Shown here: positions 47,044-56,342 of the stretch, piece after piece | Layout of the letters: each line of letters begins with the position of its first letter | Numbering within the stretch: the first letter of the stretch is position 1 | Assembly (NCBI GenBank): GCA_038203935.1 | Contig: JBBRDM010000001.1 | Coordinates: 1 to 64,000 of the forward strand | Length of the DNA: 64,000 nt | Direction of reading: 5' to 3' | DNA from: JANXSG01 sp038203935 | GTDB taxonomy: Bacteria > Armatimonadota > Chthonomonadetes > Chthonomonadales > Chthonomonadaceae | Notes under the pieces: generated by a model | What the model saw: the letters and a program-made list of their open reading frames with translations, nothing else | Databases searched by the model: none | What the model was told of the DNA's origin: nothing | Translations under genes and position numbers: made by a program

Positions 47044-49058
47044 CGGGTAACCTTTCCTGGTAATTCTGCCCTTTCCCTGTCGAAATCCAGTCGCGCGTAA
47101 GCATGCGGAGGTAAAGCGTATTCCAGCACTCCATCGGTGGAACTCAGCGTCTCTCCCGGCTGGCAGCGAAATGTCTCCGGCGACTGCATAGCGCGCCTCA
47201 CATTGGAGCTGGTCAGCAGGCGCATCCGCGCTGAACGGATCGAGCCAGGCATGTCCAGGCGAATCCACTGTTCGGTATCGGTCAGATTGGCGGAGAGAAG
47301 CCGCATCTGTTCCCCTTTAATCAGCGCCATTACCTCGACGGCGCGGGGGATGCTGGAGACACACGGAATCACACCCCCTGCTGCGAACTCTCCCACATCG
47401 GCCAGAACATGATAGAGCGGAAACACCGAGCCCGGAATCGACGGGAACTTTTCAGGCAGCGGCGACCCCTGCTCTCGCTCCATAACACCACGCCAGCCAA
47501 CCGTCTCATAGTAGGTCACGCTGCTGGCCCCGCTCTCAGCCAGTGTTTTCAGACTCGCCAGTGTCCAGCCCGCACCGAACAGCGACATCTGCCGCGTATC
47601 CACCGAATCCGGCAACTGACTCGTTGATGTCTGTATAATTGCAGTCGCATTGGCGTTGAAACGCGGCTTCAGGGTGACCGGTGATATAGCAATGCGCTTT
47701 CTGCCGAAGAGGGCGCGCGCGCTTCGTACCGTTGACGCCTGCCCTTCGATGTTTTCTATTAGCGTGGAGTTATCGAAGGCATGGACCTGAGGATTAATCG
47801 ACCAGCAGACACCCTGCAGCGCTTCGATCGAGGGCGGCTGGCGATTGAGTTCGGCGAAATAGGCATCTGTGCCTCCAAAAATAGGAAATGCACTTCTATT
47901 TCCAGCAAGCAGCCCACGTGCCAGGACCAGCCATTGCGTACCAGTGCACTTTTCCTCCTCGTGGAAGATCAGAACGCGCGATACTTCCCCTTTCATTTTG
48001 CTGAGCGCGAGATTCCAGAGATTTATCATGTCCGCGCGATTGGCAGCCTCGTCTGTTCCCGTAAGGTGCACCGCGCACTCTATCTTTGTGCCAATTCGTG
48101 ATACGACCTCAGCATGCGCCCGCCACAGTCGGTCGAGCCAGGCGTTCTCACTTTTTTCCGTGCTTGAGAGCCGCACATCCACACGAATATGGGCCAGGTT
48201 TAAGGAGCGCAGCCGCTGAATCTCTTTCTCTGTCAGTGGATGGCCATCACTTGCCATGCCCAGCCCAATATGCGGCAGTTTGCGGGACTGTGAAGCGCCT
48301 TTCAAGCTCACAACAACACGGTTATCCGCTGCGCGCCTGGCGCGTGATTTCGTGCGCCCCTGCAGTGTTACGGTGACAGACTGGCTTAGAGGGGTCCCGG
48401 CCTTAATCTCCACCGGATACGGGAGAGCAAGCGGTGTACAGTAGGTTTTGAAGGAGGCATCGGTCCAATTCCGCTGGTCTTCCATTTCGAAGGTGTCGCC
48501 CTCGCAGCGGATCTCTGCCCGCAGGCCCGGCATCACTTCGTGCGAAATAGAGCGGATATTTAAGAAGGGCTGATGCGGTGCGATACGCCTGGGGAAAGCC
48601 CCTGCTTCAGTCTTGCCATCCGTTTTTTCTACGAGGCACGGCCGCCCCGCGCATTCGAGTACAGGATGGAGGATGCAAAAACCGATGCGATTTCGCAGAA
48701 AGGCAGTGCGCGCAGAGCCTGTCATGGCAAAAGAGAGGGTTCCGGCATGATCTCCGGAGATTTCACCGTGCCAGATAAAATCTATTTCCCGCTCCTGGCA
48801 GGCCGCGTCGAAGGTGAGCGTGAAACAAGAATCACTCCGGTGCAGATGGAGATTGGTAAGAACGGGCTGAATGGTATTCCAGTTACAGTCACGCACAGCG
48901 ACGTAGATTCCGCGTAAGACCTCTCTGCCGGCCACGTGAAGATGGCGCAGCGAAGCGGTCGCAGGGTCGAAAGACGCTGCAAGCGGGCCACACGACAGGG
49001 ACAGCCACTTTTCCTGCGAGATAAGTCTACCGCTTTGCAGAACTTCCTCTGACTCCAT
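47040..49058 (-). CDS. apnL: D-apionate lactonase-like protein
   Basis: 672 residues from the ATG at 49056-49058, which has gggagg 5 nt upstream. An upstream GTG (49076) lacks a site. Motifs that I associate with ApnL are GREVLRGIYVAVRDCNWNT, FLRNRIGFCILHP, then FEMEDQRNWTDASFKTYCTP and PLALPYPVEIKAGTPL. ApnL (EC 3.1.1.115) opens D-apionolactone. It is the first gene of the operon apnL-apsD-oiaX-(39 aa)-oiaK. No signal peptide, so cytoplasmic. Confidence 0.82.
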   Translation of the reverse strand: MESEEVLQSGRLISQEKWLSLSCGPLAASFDPATASLRHLHVAGREVLRGIYVAVRDCNWNTIQPVLTNLHLHRSDSCFTLTFDAACQEREIDFIWHGEISGDHAGTLSFAMTGSARTAFLRNRIGFCILHPVLECAGRPCLVEKTDGKTEAGAFPRRIAPHQPFLNIRSISHEVMPGLRAEIRCEGDTFEMEDQRNWTDASFKTYCTPLALPYPVEIKAGTPLSQSVTVTLQGRTKSRARRAADNRVVVSLKGASQSRKLPHIGLGMASDGHPLTEKEIQRLRSLNLAHIRVDVRLSSTEKSENAWLDRLWRAHAEVVSRIGTKIECAVHLTGTDEAANRADMINLWNLALSKMKGEVSRVLIFHEEEKCTGTQWLVLARGLLAGNRSAFPIFGGTDAYFAELNRQPPSIEALQGVCWSINPQVHAFDNSTLIENIEGQASTVRSARALFGRKRIAISPVTLKPRFNANATAIIQTSTSQLPDSVDTRQMSLFGAGWTLASLKTLAESGASSVTYYETVGWRGVMEREQGSPLPEKFPSIPGSVFPLYHVLADVGEFAAGGVIPCVSSIPRAVEVMALIKGEQMRLLSANLTDTEQWIRLDMPGSIRSARMRLLTSSNVRRAMQSPETFRCQPGETLSSTDGVLEYALPPHAYARLDFDRERAELPGKVTR

Positions 49059-49109
49059 GTCAGCCTCCCAGGACACTATTTCTTGATGTTTTCTAACAGT
49101 ATGGTAACT

Positions 49110-49121
49110 TTAATCGATTAA
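49110..49121. promoter_or_regulatory. Palindromic operator 1, ttaatcgattaa
   Basis: A 12-bp perfect palindrome, 52 bp before the apnL start, followed by an AT-rich stretch. An identical copy lies at 49261. The likely binder is the GntR-type protein encoded just upstream. Repression or activation of the apn operon is inferred. Confidence 0.6.
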
Positions 49122-49260
49122 ATATATTATAACACAAACCACAAAATCAGGCAAGATAGATGGATAGGTGCGCTTTTATTGTAATTACCAAGAGGAATTC
49201 GCACTGAGACTGCGAGGATCCTCTCACTATTTAGGAGTAACTTTGAAATTTTGTTTAGGA

Positions 49261-49272
49261 TTAATCGATTAA
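49261..49272. promoter_or_regulatory. Palindromic operator 2, ttaatcgattaa
   Basis: Same 12-bp palindrome as 49110-49121, two bases after the end of the GntR gene and 151 bp (about 14 helical turns) from the first. Two spaced sites could support DNA looping over the apnL promoter. Confidence 0.6.
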
Positions 49273-49274
49273 TA

Positions 49275-50024
49275 TTATCGGGGAGGCGGCATGCTTGCCA
49301 GGCAGTCACGGAGGCGGGCGTAGATTTCGGTTAAATCAGGATCATGTTCTGCGGTATTCGGTTTTATGCGCTGGAAATCTGCCATATGAATCCGCAGCCA
49401 ACGTGGCATTAGTCGACGCATAAGGAGGGACGCGAGCGCTGTATCGCCAGTTCGAAGGGCAGTTAGTACCATCTCATGTTGGCGTGTAACACGAGCATAG
49501 TCCATAGTACTGGTCGCGGAGCGCCCAATCTGATCATAGGCAAACAGGGGCAGGCAGACCATTTCGAGAGACTTTTCGAGAAAGCGGTTTGGCTGGGCTG
49601 CCCAAATCATGCGATGAAAATGGAGGTCCGCATTGGAATACGACGAGAAATCGCGGACTGCCGCTGCGGCGCGCATCTCTGCCATACATCCTTCCATTAC
49701 CTGAATATCTGCCAGTGTCCGGTGAGATGCTGCCAGCCCGCAGGCGAGAGGTTCTAATTCACGACGTACCTGGTAGATTGCTACGAGATCATCGGGATTT
49801 AATTCGACTACATAGGTTCCCTGATTCACACGCTTGACGACAAGTCCCAGGCTTTCCAGATCCCGCAAAGCTTCCCTGACAATGGCTTGCGAAACACCAA
49901 GCTCACGCCCCAAGCGGATCTCCGGCAGGCGAGTCCCCGGCGTGAGCAGGCCGGAAAGGATTGTGGTTTCAAGCAGCTTTGCTACCTCGGCACGCTTATT
50001 CATTTTCCCTCGTGACTTAGGCAT
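49275..50024 (-). CDS. GntR/FadR-family regulator (FCD domain)
   Basis: 249 residues. The winged helix has PEIRLGRELGVSQAIVREALRDLESLG (pattern around residues 33-60) and the FCD effector domain has the metal-binding helix NADLHFHRMIW. FCD-domain GntR regulators respond to sugar acids, which suits an apionate operon. The gene is transcribed the same way as apnL and the two identical palindromes lie between them. It could start at MPKSRG or the internal MNKRAEV. Confidence 0.9.
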   Translation of the reverse strand: MPKSRGKMNKRAEVAKLLETTILSGLLTPGTRLPEIRLGRELGVSQAIVREALRDLESLGLVVKRVNQGTYVVELNPDDLVAIYQVRRELEPLACGLAASHRTLADIQVMEGCMAEMRAAAAVRDFSSYSNADLHFHRMIWAAQPNRFLEKSLEMVCLPLFAYDQIGRSATSTMDYARVTRQHEMVLTALRTGDTALASLLMRRLMPRWLRIHMADFQRIKPNTAEHDPDLTEIYARLRDCLASMPPPR

Positions 50025-50363
50025 TGATGGTTAAACAAACGGTCTGTAGATTATACCCTTGCGAACTTAACCCGATATTACCGCGGCGAACACATTATTC
50101 TTGCTGTATTGGTTCAGCGTGAATTGGAATTTGAGGTTCGTGCGTAACTCTGGCTGAATTCCAGTCAGCCATCGATTCGGATGGCGCTCCGCCATTAACT
50201 ATTCTGCCAGACCACTATCCAGCACTGCATAGGCTATGGTGAGCGGTAATGCAGTAACCCTGCATCCATCCATTCTGAAATAAACAGGCCGCTCGCTAAA
50301 GCTGCTGATCAGTTTATCAAACTGGAATGCAGGCAAACTCACATAGTTCTTACACTTTTTTTA
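50025..50363. other. Intergenic region, no gene seen
   Basis: Between the DUF1016 and GntR genes. The only structure is a short stem (tggctga, tcagcca, about 50151-50171) without a T run. Confidence 0.6.
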
Positions 50364-51419
50364 TCATTCTGAAGCTTTCTCTTCAGATGCGTTTGCTGCT
50401 AGTTCTGCTTCGATCTCTTCTACTGTTGGCAGACTGTACTGGAATTCTTTCGGCAGCGAAGCTTCAATCTCGCGTGTCAGATGTGTTGCGACACTTATCG
50501 GTTTGTTGACATCGCGCAGGGCATATTCCGCTACGACTTCATTCTTCGATTTGCATAAGATCAGCCCGATACTCGGCGCATCCTCCTTATGGCGAAGCAG
50601 ATCGTCTATCGCCGACAGATAGAAATTCATCTGCCCTGCGTCTTCCGGAGCGAACTTCCCTATTTTTAAGTCGATCACCACATAACAGCGCAGCTGCAGA
50701 TGGTAGAAAAGCAGATCGATTTCGAACTCATCGCCGCCGACCGTCAGGCGATATGGACTGCCAACAAATGCGAAACCCTTGCCCAGTTCGAGCAGGAACT
50801 GCCGGATATGGCTGATTAATCCCTCCTGCAGTTCACGTTCGCGGGCATCTTTGTGCAGAGTGAGAAAGTCAAAATTGTAGGGGTCTTTGAGCAGCTGCTG
50901 AGCCAGGTCGGACTGGATTGCTGGAAGTGTGCGCTCAAAGTTGGTGACTGCTTTGCCCTGCCTTGCATAGAGCTTCGTCTCGATATGATGCTCCAAAACA
51001 GCACGGCTCCAGCCATGCTCGACCGTAGCACGCACATACCAGAGCCGTTCTTCCCTATCCTTCACCTTATCTAGCAGGATACAGTTGTGAAACCACGGAA
51101 TTTGTCCAGCAACCTGCTGGACAATTGCCTCATCGGGGTAAGCCTCGGCAAAGGCCCGCATGTAAAGTAAATTGGTGCGCGAAAAACCTTTCATCTCAGG
51201 GAACTCACGCCGCAGGTCGCTGGAAAGCCGCTCGATCACTTTCGCGCCCCAGCCCATTTCATTTTGGCGTGTCAGAATATCGCGCCCCATAGACCAGTAC
51301 AGCATCACCAACTCGGTGTTGACCGCCAGCGAAGCCCGGATCTGAGCAGTTTGTATGCGCTGCTTCAAGTCGCGCAGGAATCCATCGTAACCAGGAAATG
51401 TTGAAATTGCTTCGCTCAT
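50364..51419 (-). CDS. DUF1016/YhcG-type PDDEXK nuclease
   Basis: 351 residues. N-terminal part VMLYWSMGRDILTRQNE, KGFSRTNLLYMRAFAEAYP and IPWFHNCILLDKVKDREERL are typical of DUF1016. The C-terminal nuclease domain has GGDEFEIDLLFYH (Asp) and CYVVIDLKIGKF (D-x-K). The family has the restriction-endonuclease-like fold and often occurs in defence or mobile gene clusters. DNA cleavage is the family inference. Confidence 0.92.
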   Translation of the reverse strand: MSEAISTFPGYDGFLRDLKQRIQTAQIRASLAVNTELVMLYWSMGRDILTRQNEMGWGAKVIERLSSDLRREFPEMKGFSRTNLLYMRAFAEAYPDEAIVQQVAGQIPWFHNCILLDKVKDREERLWYVRATVEHGWSRAVLEHHIETKLYARQGKAVTNFERTLPAIQSDLAQQLLKDPYNFDFLTLHKDARERELQEGLISHIRQFLLELGKGFAFVGSPYRLTVGGDEFEIDLLFYHLQLRCYVVIDLKIGKFAPEDAGQMNFYLSAIDDLLRHKEDAPSIGLILCKSKNEVVAEYALRDVNKPISVATHLTREIEASLPKEFQYSLPTVEEIEAELAANASEEKASE

Positions 51420-51472
51420 ATATCCCTACTCTCCGCCGTCTCAAGGATTACCAGAATCCCAAAAAGACCCGC

Positions 51473-51571
51473 CTACCATTAAGCCAATATTTAAAGTTCT
51501 ATAATGAAGAAAGACCACACCAGGCATAAGATTATCGAACGCCTGCCCAGGTCTACTTTGATAAAAAGTAA
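51473..51571 (+). pseudogene. C-terminal remnant of an IS3-type transposase
   Basis: The plus-strand frame reads LSQYLKFYNEERPHQA then, after an in-frame stop, DYRTPAQVYFDKK-stop. The match is to the end of IS3/IS481-type DDE integrases (FYNxxRPHQALxYxTPAxVY). The gene is broken and incomplete. Confidence 0.75.
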
Positions 51572-51856
51572 CAAAACCACCTTAAAAAAGGAGAGGAATC
51601 TAACTTAAAAAACGCCTCTCCGTGTCCTGAAAAACAATACCGCCATAGTTTCCAGCGAAACGAGAATTAGACGTTTGGGTTGTTGTTGAATTGCAAGTTC
51701 TTGAAGTTGTGCTGCGAATCCTGAGCGTGCAAAAAAAAAGAAACTGATTTTCTCTATCCAGACCTGCTTCACCCAATTCTCCGACATGTTGAAAGCGCAT
51801 TGATACACCTGTTTTCGACAATTTCTCCGACATGGGGACGGGGTACAGGCAGGCGA
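51572..51856. other. Intergenic region, repeats only
   Basis: After the transposase remnant the DNA has a stem built on ggagagg and cctctcc (about 51589-51617) and two copies of ttctccgacatg (51778 and 51824). The small open frames here look like non-coding frames. Confidence 0.5.
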
Positions 51857-51888
51857 ACGGGTCGGAGAATGGACTTTCTCCGACCCGT
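51857..51888 (-). terminator. 13-bp inverted repeat after the beta-propeller gene
   Basis: acgggtcggagaa and its complement ttctccgacccgt with a 6-nt loop, 38 bp after the stop of the gene ending at 51927. No T run, so its function as terminator is uncertain, but position and strength fit. Confidence 0.6.
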
Positions 51889-51926
51889 GAGGCCAAGAGG
51901 TCAGGAGCAGGGTGATGCGAGAGAAA

Positions 51927-54008
51927 TCATGGTCTGTGTTTATCTCTTGAGGCAGGAACGTTTAGATTAGGCCTATCCGGGAGCCATCGGGTCATCACGA
52001 TATGGTTGTGGCCCGCATCCTCGGTAAAGAGGATATACTCCCCATTTTTGCGCTTATAGACCGTCATGCCGTGGGTAATGTCCACCTGGCCGCCTCCTCC
52101 ACTAAACCCGTGCAGGGTGGGCTTGATAGTTCCGAGGTAGGCTCCTGAGTCTTTATCGTGCACGCGGATGCAGCCGTAACCGTATTGAATGAACACATAT
52201 TGCCCGGCCTGTCGAACCGAAAGCGCCCGCCCAGCACCATAGCTAATCTCGGGAGTATAGCGCTTATCCTCATAGGGAATCGTCACGTCCCAGGCTTTGG
52301 TGCGGACGCCAGTCCAGTTGTCGTATCGGCACAATCGTACAACAGCGTCTTCAACCGACCCGACTGACTGACCACCGATATACATGATGTTATGGGCATT
52401 GTCATACACCACCTTGCGAATGCTGCCGAACTCCGGCGGGGCATTCCAGGTTGTCGAAGACGCGGCGGTATAGATCGGATTTCCCGCGTGATCCAGGCCC
52501 TGACAGGGATAGAAGGTGATTTTTGCAGGTCCCTGCGCGTCCCCAATGCGACAAATGCCGCCATCTGCCGTAATGTCGAAGTACTGATAGTATCCGGGCG
52601 CGCCCGCAGCAGTTTCCTCGGCATCAAAACGGCCGTTGCCGTTGGTATCGCGCGAGATTCTGTCCGGGTTCGCGCCTGAGAAGGTAACCGAGGGAATGGC
52701 GACCTCGCCATCCACAGCGGAATGAAAGCGATAGATGTTCAACGGGTAGCCATTCTGATCCGATTGAGCGATAAACAGCTTGCCAGAGACACGAAACGCC
52801 GCTGCTCCTGCTCGGAAGCCGCCTTCAAAGGTCAGACGCGGATCGGATGGATACTTGAAGCGATTGACGGTGAAGCCCTGGAAGCTCCATTCTTTACCGT
52901 CCGATTTGCTGTAATCCAGCTTAAAATGATGCTGGTGATCGTAGGCGTCTGTCTCCGATTCCGGGTCAATGGCGGCACACTCGACATAGTCGAAACCATG
53001 CACCTCCCAGAGCCGTTTGCCGCTGTTGGTATAGGCTTCGATGGACTGGCCCCAGGCCTTTGCCCCATACATCATACACACATAAACGTTTCCAGCGCCG
53101 TCCACGCCCAGACCGCGGATCTGATGAAATTTGAGTGGAGCATGAAGTCCAGGCGTTTCAGAGAAAATGCCTCCCTTCGCCCCAAAAGTCTTTACGAGAG
53201 CGGGCTTGCCGCTCAAATTGCCATAGATGCGGATCTGGCTAGCCTCGTCCAGGCCGCCAACCAGGAGTTGATTTCCATTGTTGACAGTGATTGCCAGGGG
53301 ATTCGTCACATCTGTGATGGAGGAGCCGATCACACCCATATCAGAAAATGACAGAATCGCCGTTCCGGTAAGGTTCGTATTCGGGTCGCTGCCGGGTTCA
53401 TATTGGATAACCCAGACCCGGCTGTTGTGATCCACTGCAATCTTGCCCGGCCGGGTACAGGACCATTGGCGTATCTGAGTCATCGTGTTCGTGGCATAGA
53501 CCCGAATGAGGTTCTTCGCGTAGTCGCTGATGAAGAGTTTGTTGTCCTTGTAGGCCAGCCCCGTGATGCTGCTTCCCTCTAAAACCGTCAGATTGGGAGC
53601 GCTGCTGGATGCATACCGATAACGCTGGATGCCATTGCCGCCACCCCAATAAACGTTCGTTCCGTCGGTAGCAACGGCCTTCACCGGATCGCCGAAGCCC
53701 GAATTGAAACCGCTGTAACGGCCAAAGAAGGAACCGTTCTTGATGGCGAGGCCGCTCCCGCCCGCTTCGGCATAGCCAGCAGTGAAGACCGTACCGTTGC
53801 TGTCTACGCAGAGGTCGCGCACTTCATCGGGAACCCATGCTTTCGCGTTGTGGTCCATGAAGCTGTTGCCGACCCAGGAATAGGTCAAGGTGCCGGGTAA
53901 GGATTGTGCCTGACACCTCGCAGAGACGGAACCGAGAGGGAGAATCAGCAACATACCAGGAAGCATCGTTTTCGGCACTTTTGCAGCCATGATTTCCTTG
54001 AAACGCAT
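51927..54008 (-). CDS. Secreted beta-propeller protein 1
   Basis: About 693 residues from the ATG at 54006-54008, with aaggag upstream. An in-frame Met 6 codons later is an alternative. A signal segment (LPGMLLILPLGSVSA) precedes TYSWVGNSF and then NHL/SMP-30-like blades, e.g. DLCVDSNGTVFTAGYAEAGG and IRGLGVDGAGNVYVCMMYG. DTNGNGRFDAEE resembles a calcium-binding loop. A paralogue lies upstream (54083-56233). The ligand or enzyme role is unknown. Confidence 0.85.
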   Translation of the reverse strand: MRFKEIMAAKVPKTMLPGMLLILPLGSVSARCQAQSLPGTLTYSWVGNSFMDHNAKAWVPDEVRDLCVDSNGTVFTAGYAEAGGSGLAIKNGSFFGRYSGFNSGFGDPVKAVATDGTNVYWGGGNGIQRYRYASSSAPNLTVLEGSSITGLAYKDNKLFISDYAKNLIRVYATNTMTQIRQWSCTRPGKIAVDHNSRVWVIQYEPGSDPNTNLTGTAILSFSDMGVIGSSITDVTNPLAITVNNGNQLLVGGLDEASQIRIYGNLSGKPALVKTFGAKGGIFSETPGLHAPLKFHQIRGLGVDGAGNVYVCMMYGAKAWGQSIEAYTNSGKRLWEVHGFDYVECAAIDPESETDAYDHQHHFKLDYSKSDGKEWSFQGFTVNRFKYPSDPRLTFEGGFRAGAAAFRVSGKLFIAQSDQNGYPLNIYRFHSAVDGEVAIPSVTFSGANPDRISRDTNGNGRFDAEETAAGAPGYYQYFDITADGGICRIGDAQGPAKITFYPCQGLDHAGNPIYTAASSTTWNAPPEFGSIRKVVYDNAHNIMYIGGQSVGSVEDAVVRLCRYDNWTGVRTKAWDVTIPYEDKRYTPEISYGAGRALSVRQAGQYVFIQYGYGCIRVHDKDSGAYLGTIKPTLHGFSGGGGQVDITHGMTVYKRKNGEYILFTEDAGHNHIVMTRWLPDRPNLNVPASRDKHRP

Positions 54009-54082
54009 CCACACTCTCCTTGATTTCTGACAACCTGGTCGGGTGTTCCGCATCACTGGAACGCCTCATTCCTGAGTTTCCT

Positions 54083-56233
54083 TCATTGAGTTTTAAATCT
54101 GCGACGCAGTGGATCGGCAAGGTGATAAACGAGGCACTTGCCCTTGAAATCTTCCTCGACAAAGATCGCATAATCGCCGGAGCGGAGCCGGGTCAGGCGG
54201 AGAGCGTCTCGGAAGTCTATCCAGCCCGATTCGCCGGAAACCTCAGGGCCGGGTTTCAGAGAGCCGAGCGGATTGCCGTCACGATTATCATAAACGAACA
54301 CTCGAGCGCTCTTGCAATCCACGACGGTGAACAACTCCCCGGCGACAGCGAAAGAGACCATAAAGGTCTTCCCGGCTTCGTAAGGGACATCGGTGCGATA
54401 GTGAAGCCTGCGGGTCGGCTTGGACCAGTCATCATAGCGGCAGACGACGGTTCCGGCAGTTCCCCATTCTCCGCCTGTGATTTCGCGGTCTTTCGTCTGA
54501 CCGGTCAGGTACATGACGTCCGTTTCGGGCTGATAGTCCGTGCGAAGCAGGTCCGTGAACGGCGCAGGCATTGGCTCGTGGTCCGGCTTCACGGCATATT
54601 TCGGGATACCGTTCTTATCTAACCCTTCGAAGCGCCATCGCCAGATACCCGTATCCCGACCGCCCTGCCAGAGATCGCCGCGCGAGTCCATGTTACTGGC
54701 CCAGTATTCGCCCTCCGGCCCTTCGGTGGCGGTATATTCGTCGTGGTCCATCTGCCCGTTACCATTGGCATCGCGCCACAGAAAACGTCCCTTTTCCGGC
54801 TGTCCTGCAGGCTTCCAATCGCCACGCTCCGTCTTGACCGGTCCTGAACACAACGCAGCAGCAGGAACCGCGATGTCGCCGTCAATGCGGTAGATGCCCA
54901 GAATACCCTGCCACATCCCCCGCAGGGCGAGAAAAGTTCTGCCTTCGAGGCGGCGGATCTCGGTCCCGCACTGGAGGCCGGGTAGGTGCTGCCGCATATC
55001 GTCTGGATAAAGGAAAGGATCGAGGGTCTGCGCGACCCAACTCCACGACCCATCGGCATTACGCGCGTATTTTCCGTCCGCCGTATACGCGATCTTTCCA
55101 TCACTCGTTGGGTCGGCGTCCGCTACATCCACAAATTCGGTATTGGTGAGCTCCCACAGCATTTTCCAGGCGGTTCCCTGCCGTTCGAACGCCCGTAAAA
55201 CGGTTCCCCCGCGCGGCGGAGATGCGCTGATATAGAGGTGTCCCTTCGCATCGAAGCCTGCTCCGGTCAGCGGAGGGAAGCGCAACGGCCCGACGGAGCC
55301 GGGATTCGGCTCCGCATACATTCCGCCTTTGACGCCGATAATCTCCACCATGTGCGGCTGTCTGGAGATATCCAGGAGATATACCTGACAGTTCGGCCCT
55401 CGGTCTGTGACCAGCAGGCGATGCTCAGACACAAATGTCAGCGAAGACGCCTTTGCGCCTGCGGGAAGCGGCAGATTCATCCGTATAACCCGGTCGCCGG
55501 TTCCCACCCGGAAAATGAGTGGCGCGGGAGCGTCATAGTGATAGACTTCGGCGCCAAATCCACCGCCAGAGAGGAGCCAGAGTTCGCCTGTTGGTGAGAG
55601 CGCCAGCCGAGTCGGACGGGGAACAGAGATCTCCCGCAAGATTTTCATGGATGCCGTGTCAATGACAAGGATGCGATTCTGGGCAGTGTCGGCGACATAG
55701 AGTGAGCTGCCGTCGGTGACAGCGGCCTGCGGAATGAGTTCATGGTTGTCGGGCGCTTCTCGAAACGACAGCATATTTCTGAAGGGGGTTTTTCCGCCGG
55801 CAAAAGGGACGACTTTACCGTCGAGTGTATAGCGTGAGACGCCGAAATAGCACATGGGCTTTTCCGAAGGAGCCTCGCCCGCCTTGACTTCCTTTGCGTC
55901 CTCACGCGCTGCGGTGTGTGCATAGTAGGCGTATCCGCCGCCAACGGTCAGTCCAAACCCTCCGCGCATATGGGTAGCGTCGAATTTGCCGATCACATCC
56001 CCATTTTTATAGATACCGACATCTCGCCCCGCTTCGTCCCAAAAACTCGGCATATAGACGGTTCCATCGGGTGTCACAGTCATCTGTTCATTGAAGTTCT
56101 GCACCCATTTCGGCCCACCGCCGAACGAATTGCCCAGCCAGCTTGTCGTGTATTTCAATCCGTCCTGTTGTGCGAAACCAGGGGCCGCGACGACGAGCAG
56201 GAGAAGAATTAAAAGAAGGTTCCGTTTCCTCAT
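54083..56233 (-). CDS. Secreted beta-propeller protein 2
   Basis: About 716 residues from the ATG at 56231-56233, a signal peptide (MRKRNLLLILLLLVVAAPGF) and TTSWLGNSFGGGPKW, which parallels the start of its neighbour. It has multiple NHL-like blades such as LALSPTGELWLLSGGGFG and FDAKGHLYISASPPRGG, and a loop DANGNGQMDHDE like a calcium-binding EF-hand. The two genes, 75 bp apart and in the same direction, form a pair that arose by duplication. A LacI regulator lies in front. Confidence 0.85.
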   Translation of the reverse strand: MRKRNLLLILLLLVVAAPGFAQQDGLKYTTSWLGNSFGGGPKWVQNFNEQMTVTPDGTVYMPSFWDEAGRDVGIYKNGDVIGKFDATHMRGGFGLTVGGGYAYYAHTAAREDAKEVKAGEAPSEKPMCYFGVSRYTLDGKVVPFAGGKTPFRNMLSFREAPDNHELIPQAAVTDGSSLYVADTAQNRILVIDTASMKILREISVPRPTRLALSPTGELWLLSGGGFGAEVYHYDAPAPLIFRVGTGDRVIRMNLPLPAGAKASSLTFVSEHRLLVTDRGPNCQVYLLDISRQPHMVEIIGVKGGMYAEPNPGSVGPLRFPPLTGAGFDAKGHLYISASPPRGGTVLRAFERQGTAWKMLWELTNTEFVDVADADPTSDGKIAYTADGKYARNADGSWSWVAQTLDPFLYPDDMRQHLPGLQCGTEIRRLEGRTFLALRGMWQGILGIYRIDGDIAVPAAALCSGPVKTERGDWKPAGQPEKGRFLWRDANGNGQMDHDEYTATEGPEGEYWASNMDSRGDLWQGGRDTGIWRWRFEGLDKNGIPKYAVKPDHEPMPAPFTDLLRTDYQPETDVMYLTGQTKDREITGGEWGTAGTVVCRYDDWSKPTRRLHYRTDVPYEAGKTFMVSFAVAGELFTVVDCKSARVFVYDNRDGNPLGSLKPGPEVSGESGWIDFRDALRLTRLRSGDYAIFVEEDFKGKCLVYHLADPLRRRFKTQ

Positions 56234-56342
56234 GAATCCATACACCTTTCTATAGTTGAGAGTGACAATATCTCTGAACATCACTGCAGGCTTTCTGATC
56301 GAGCCACGATTCAGCTCTGCCTCCGTTGGAACATGGCAAAGG

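Noticed and set aside
46024..47268. Longer N-terminus for the Gfo/Idh/MocA protein
   Set aside because: The first 75 codons are antisense-like sequence inside apnL; the 4-nt ATGA overlap start at 47043 fits the Rossmann fold.
51600..51896. 98-codon minus-strand frame
   Set aside because: It runs through a stem and short repeats after the transposase remnant and across the terminator-like stem.
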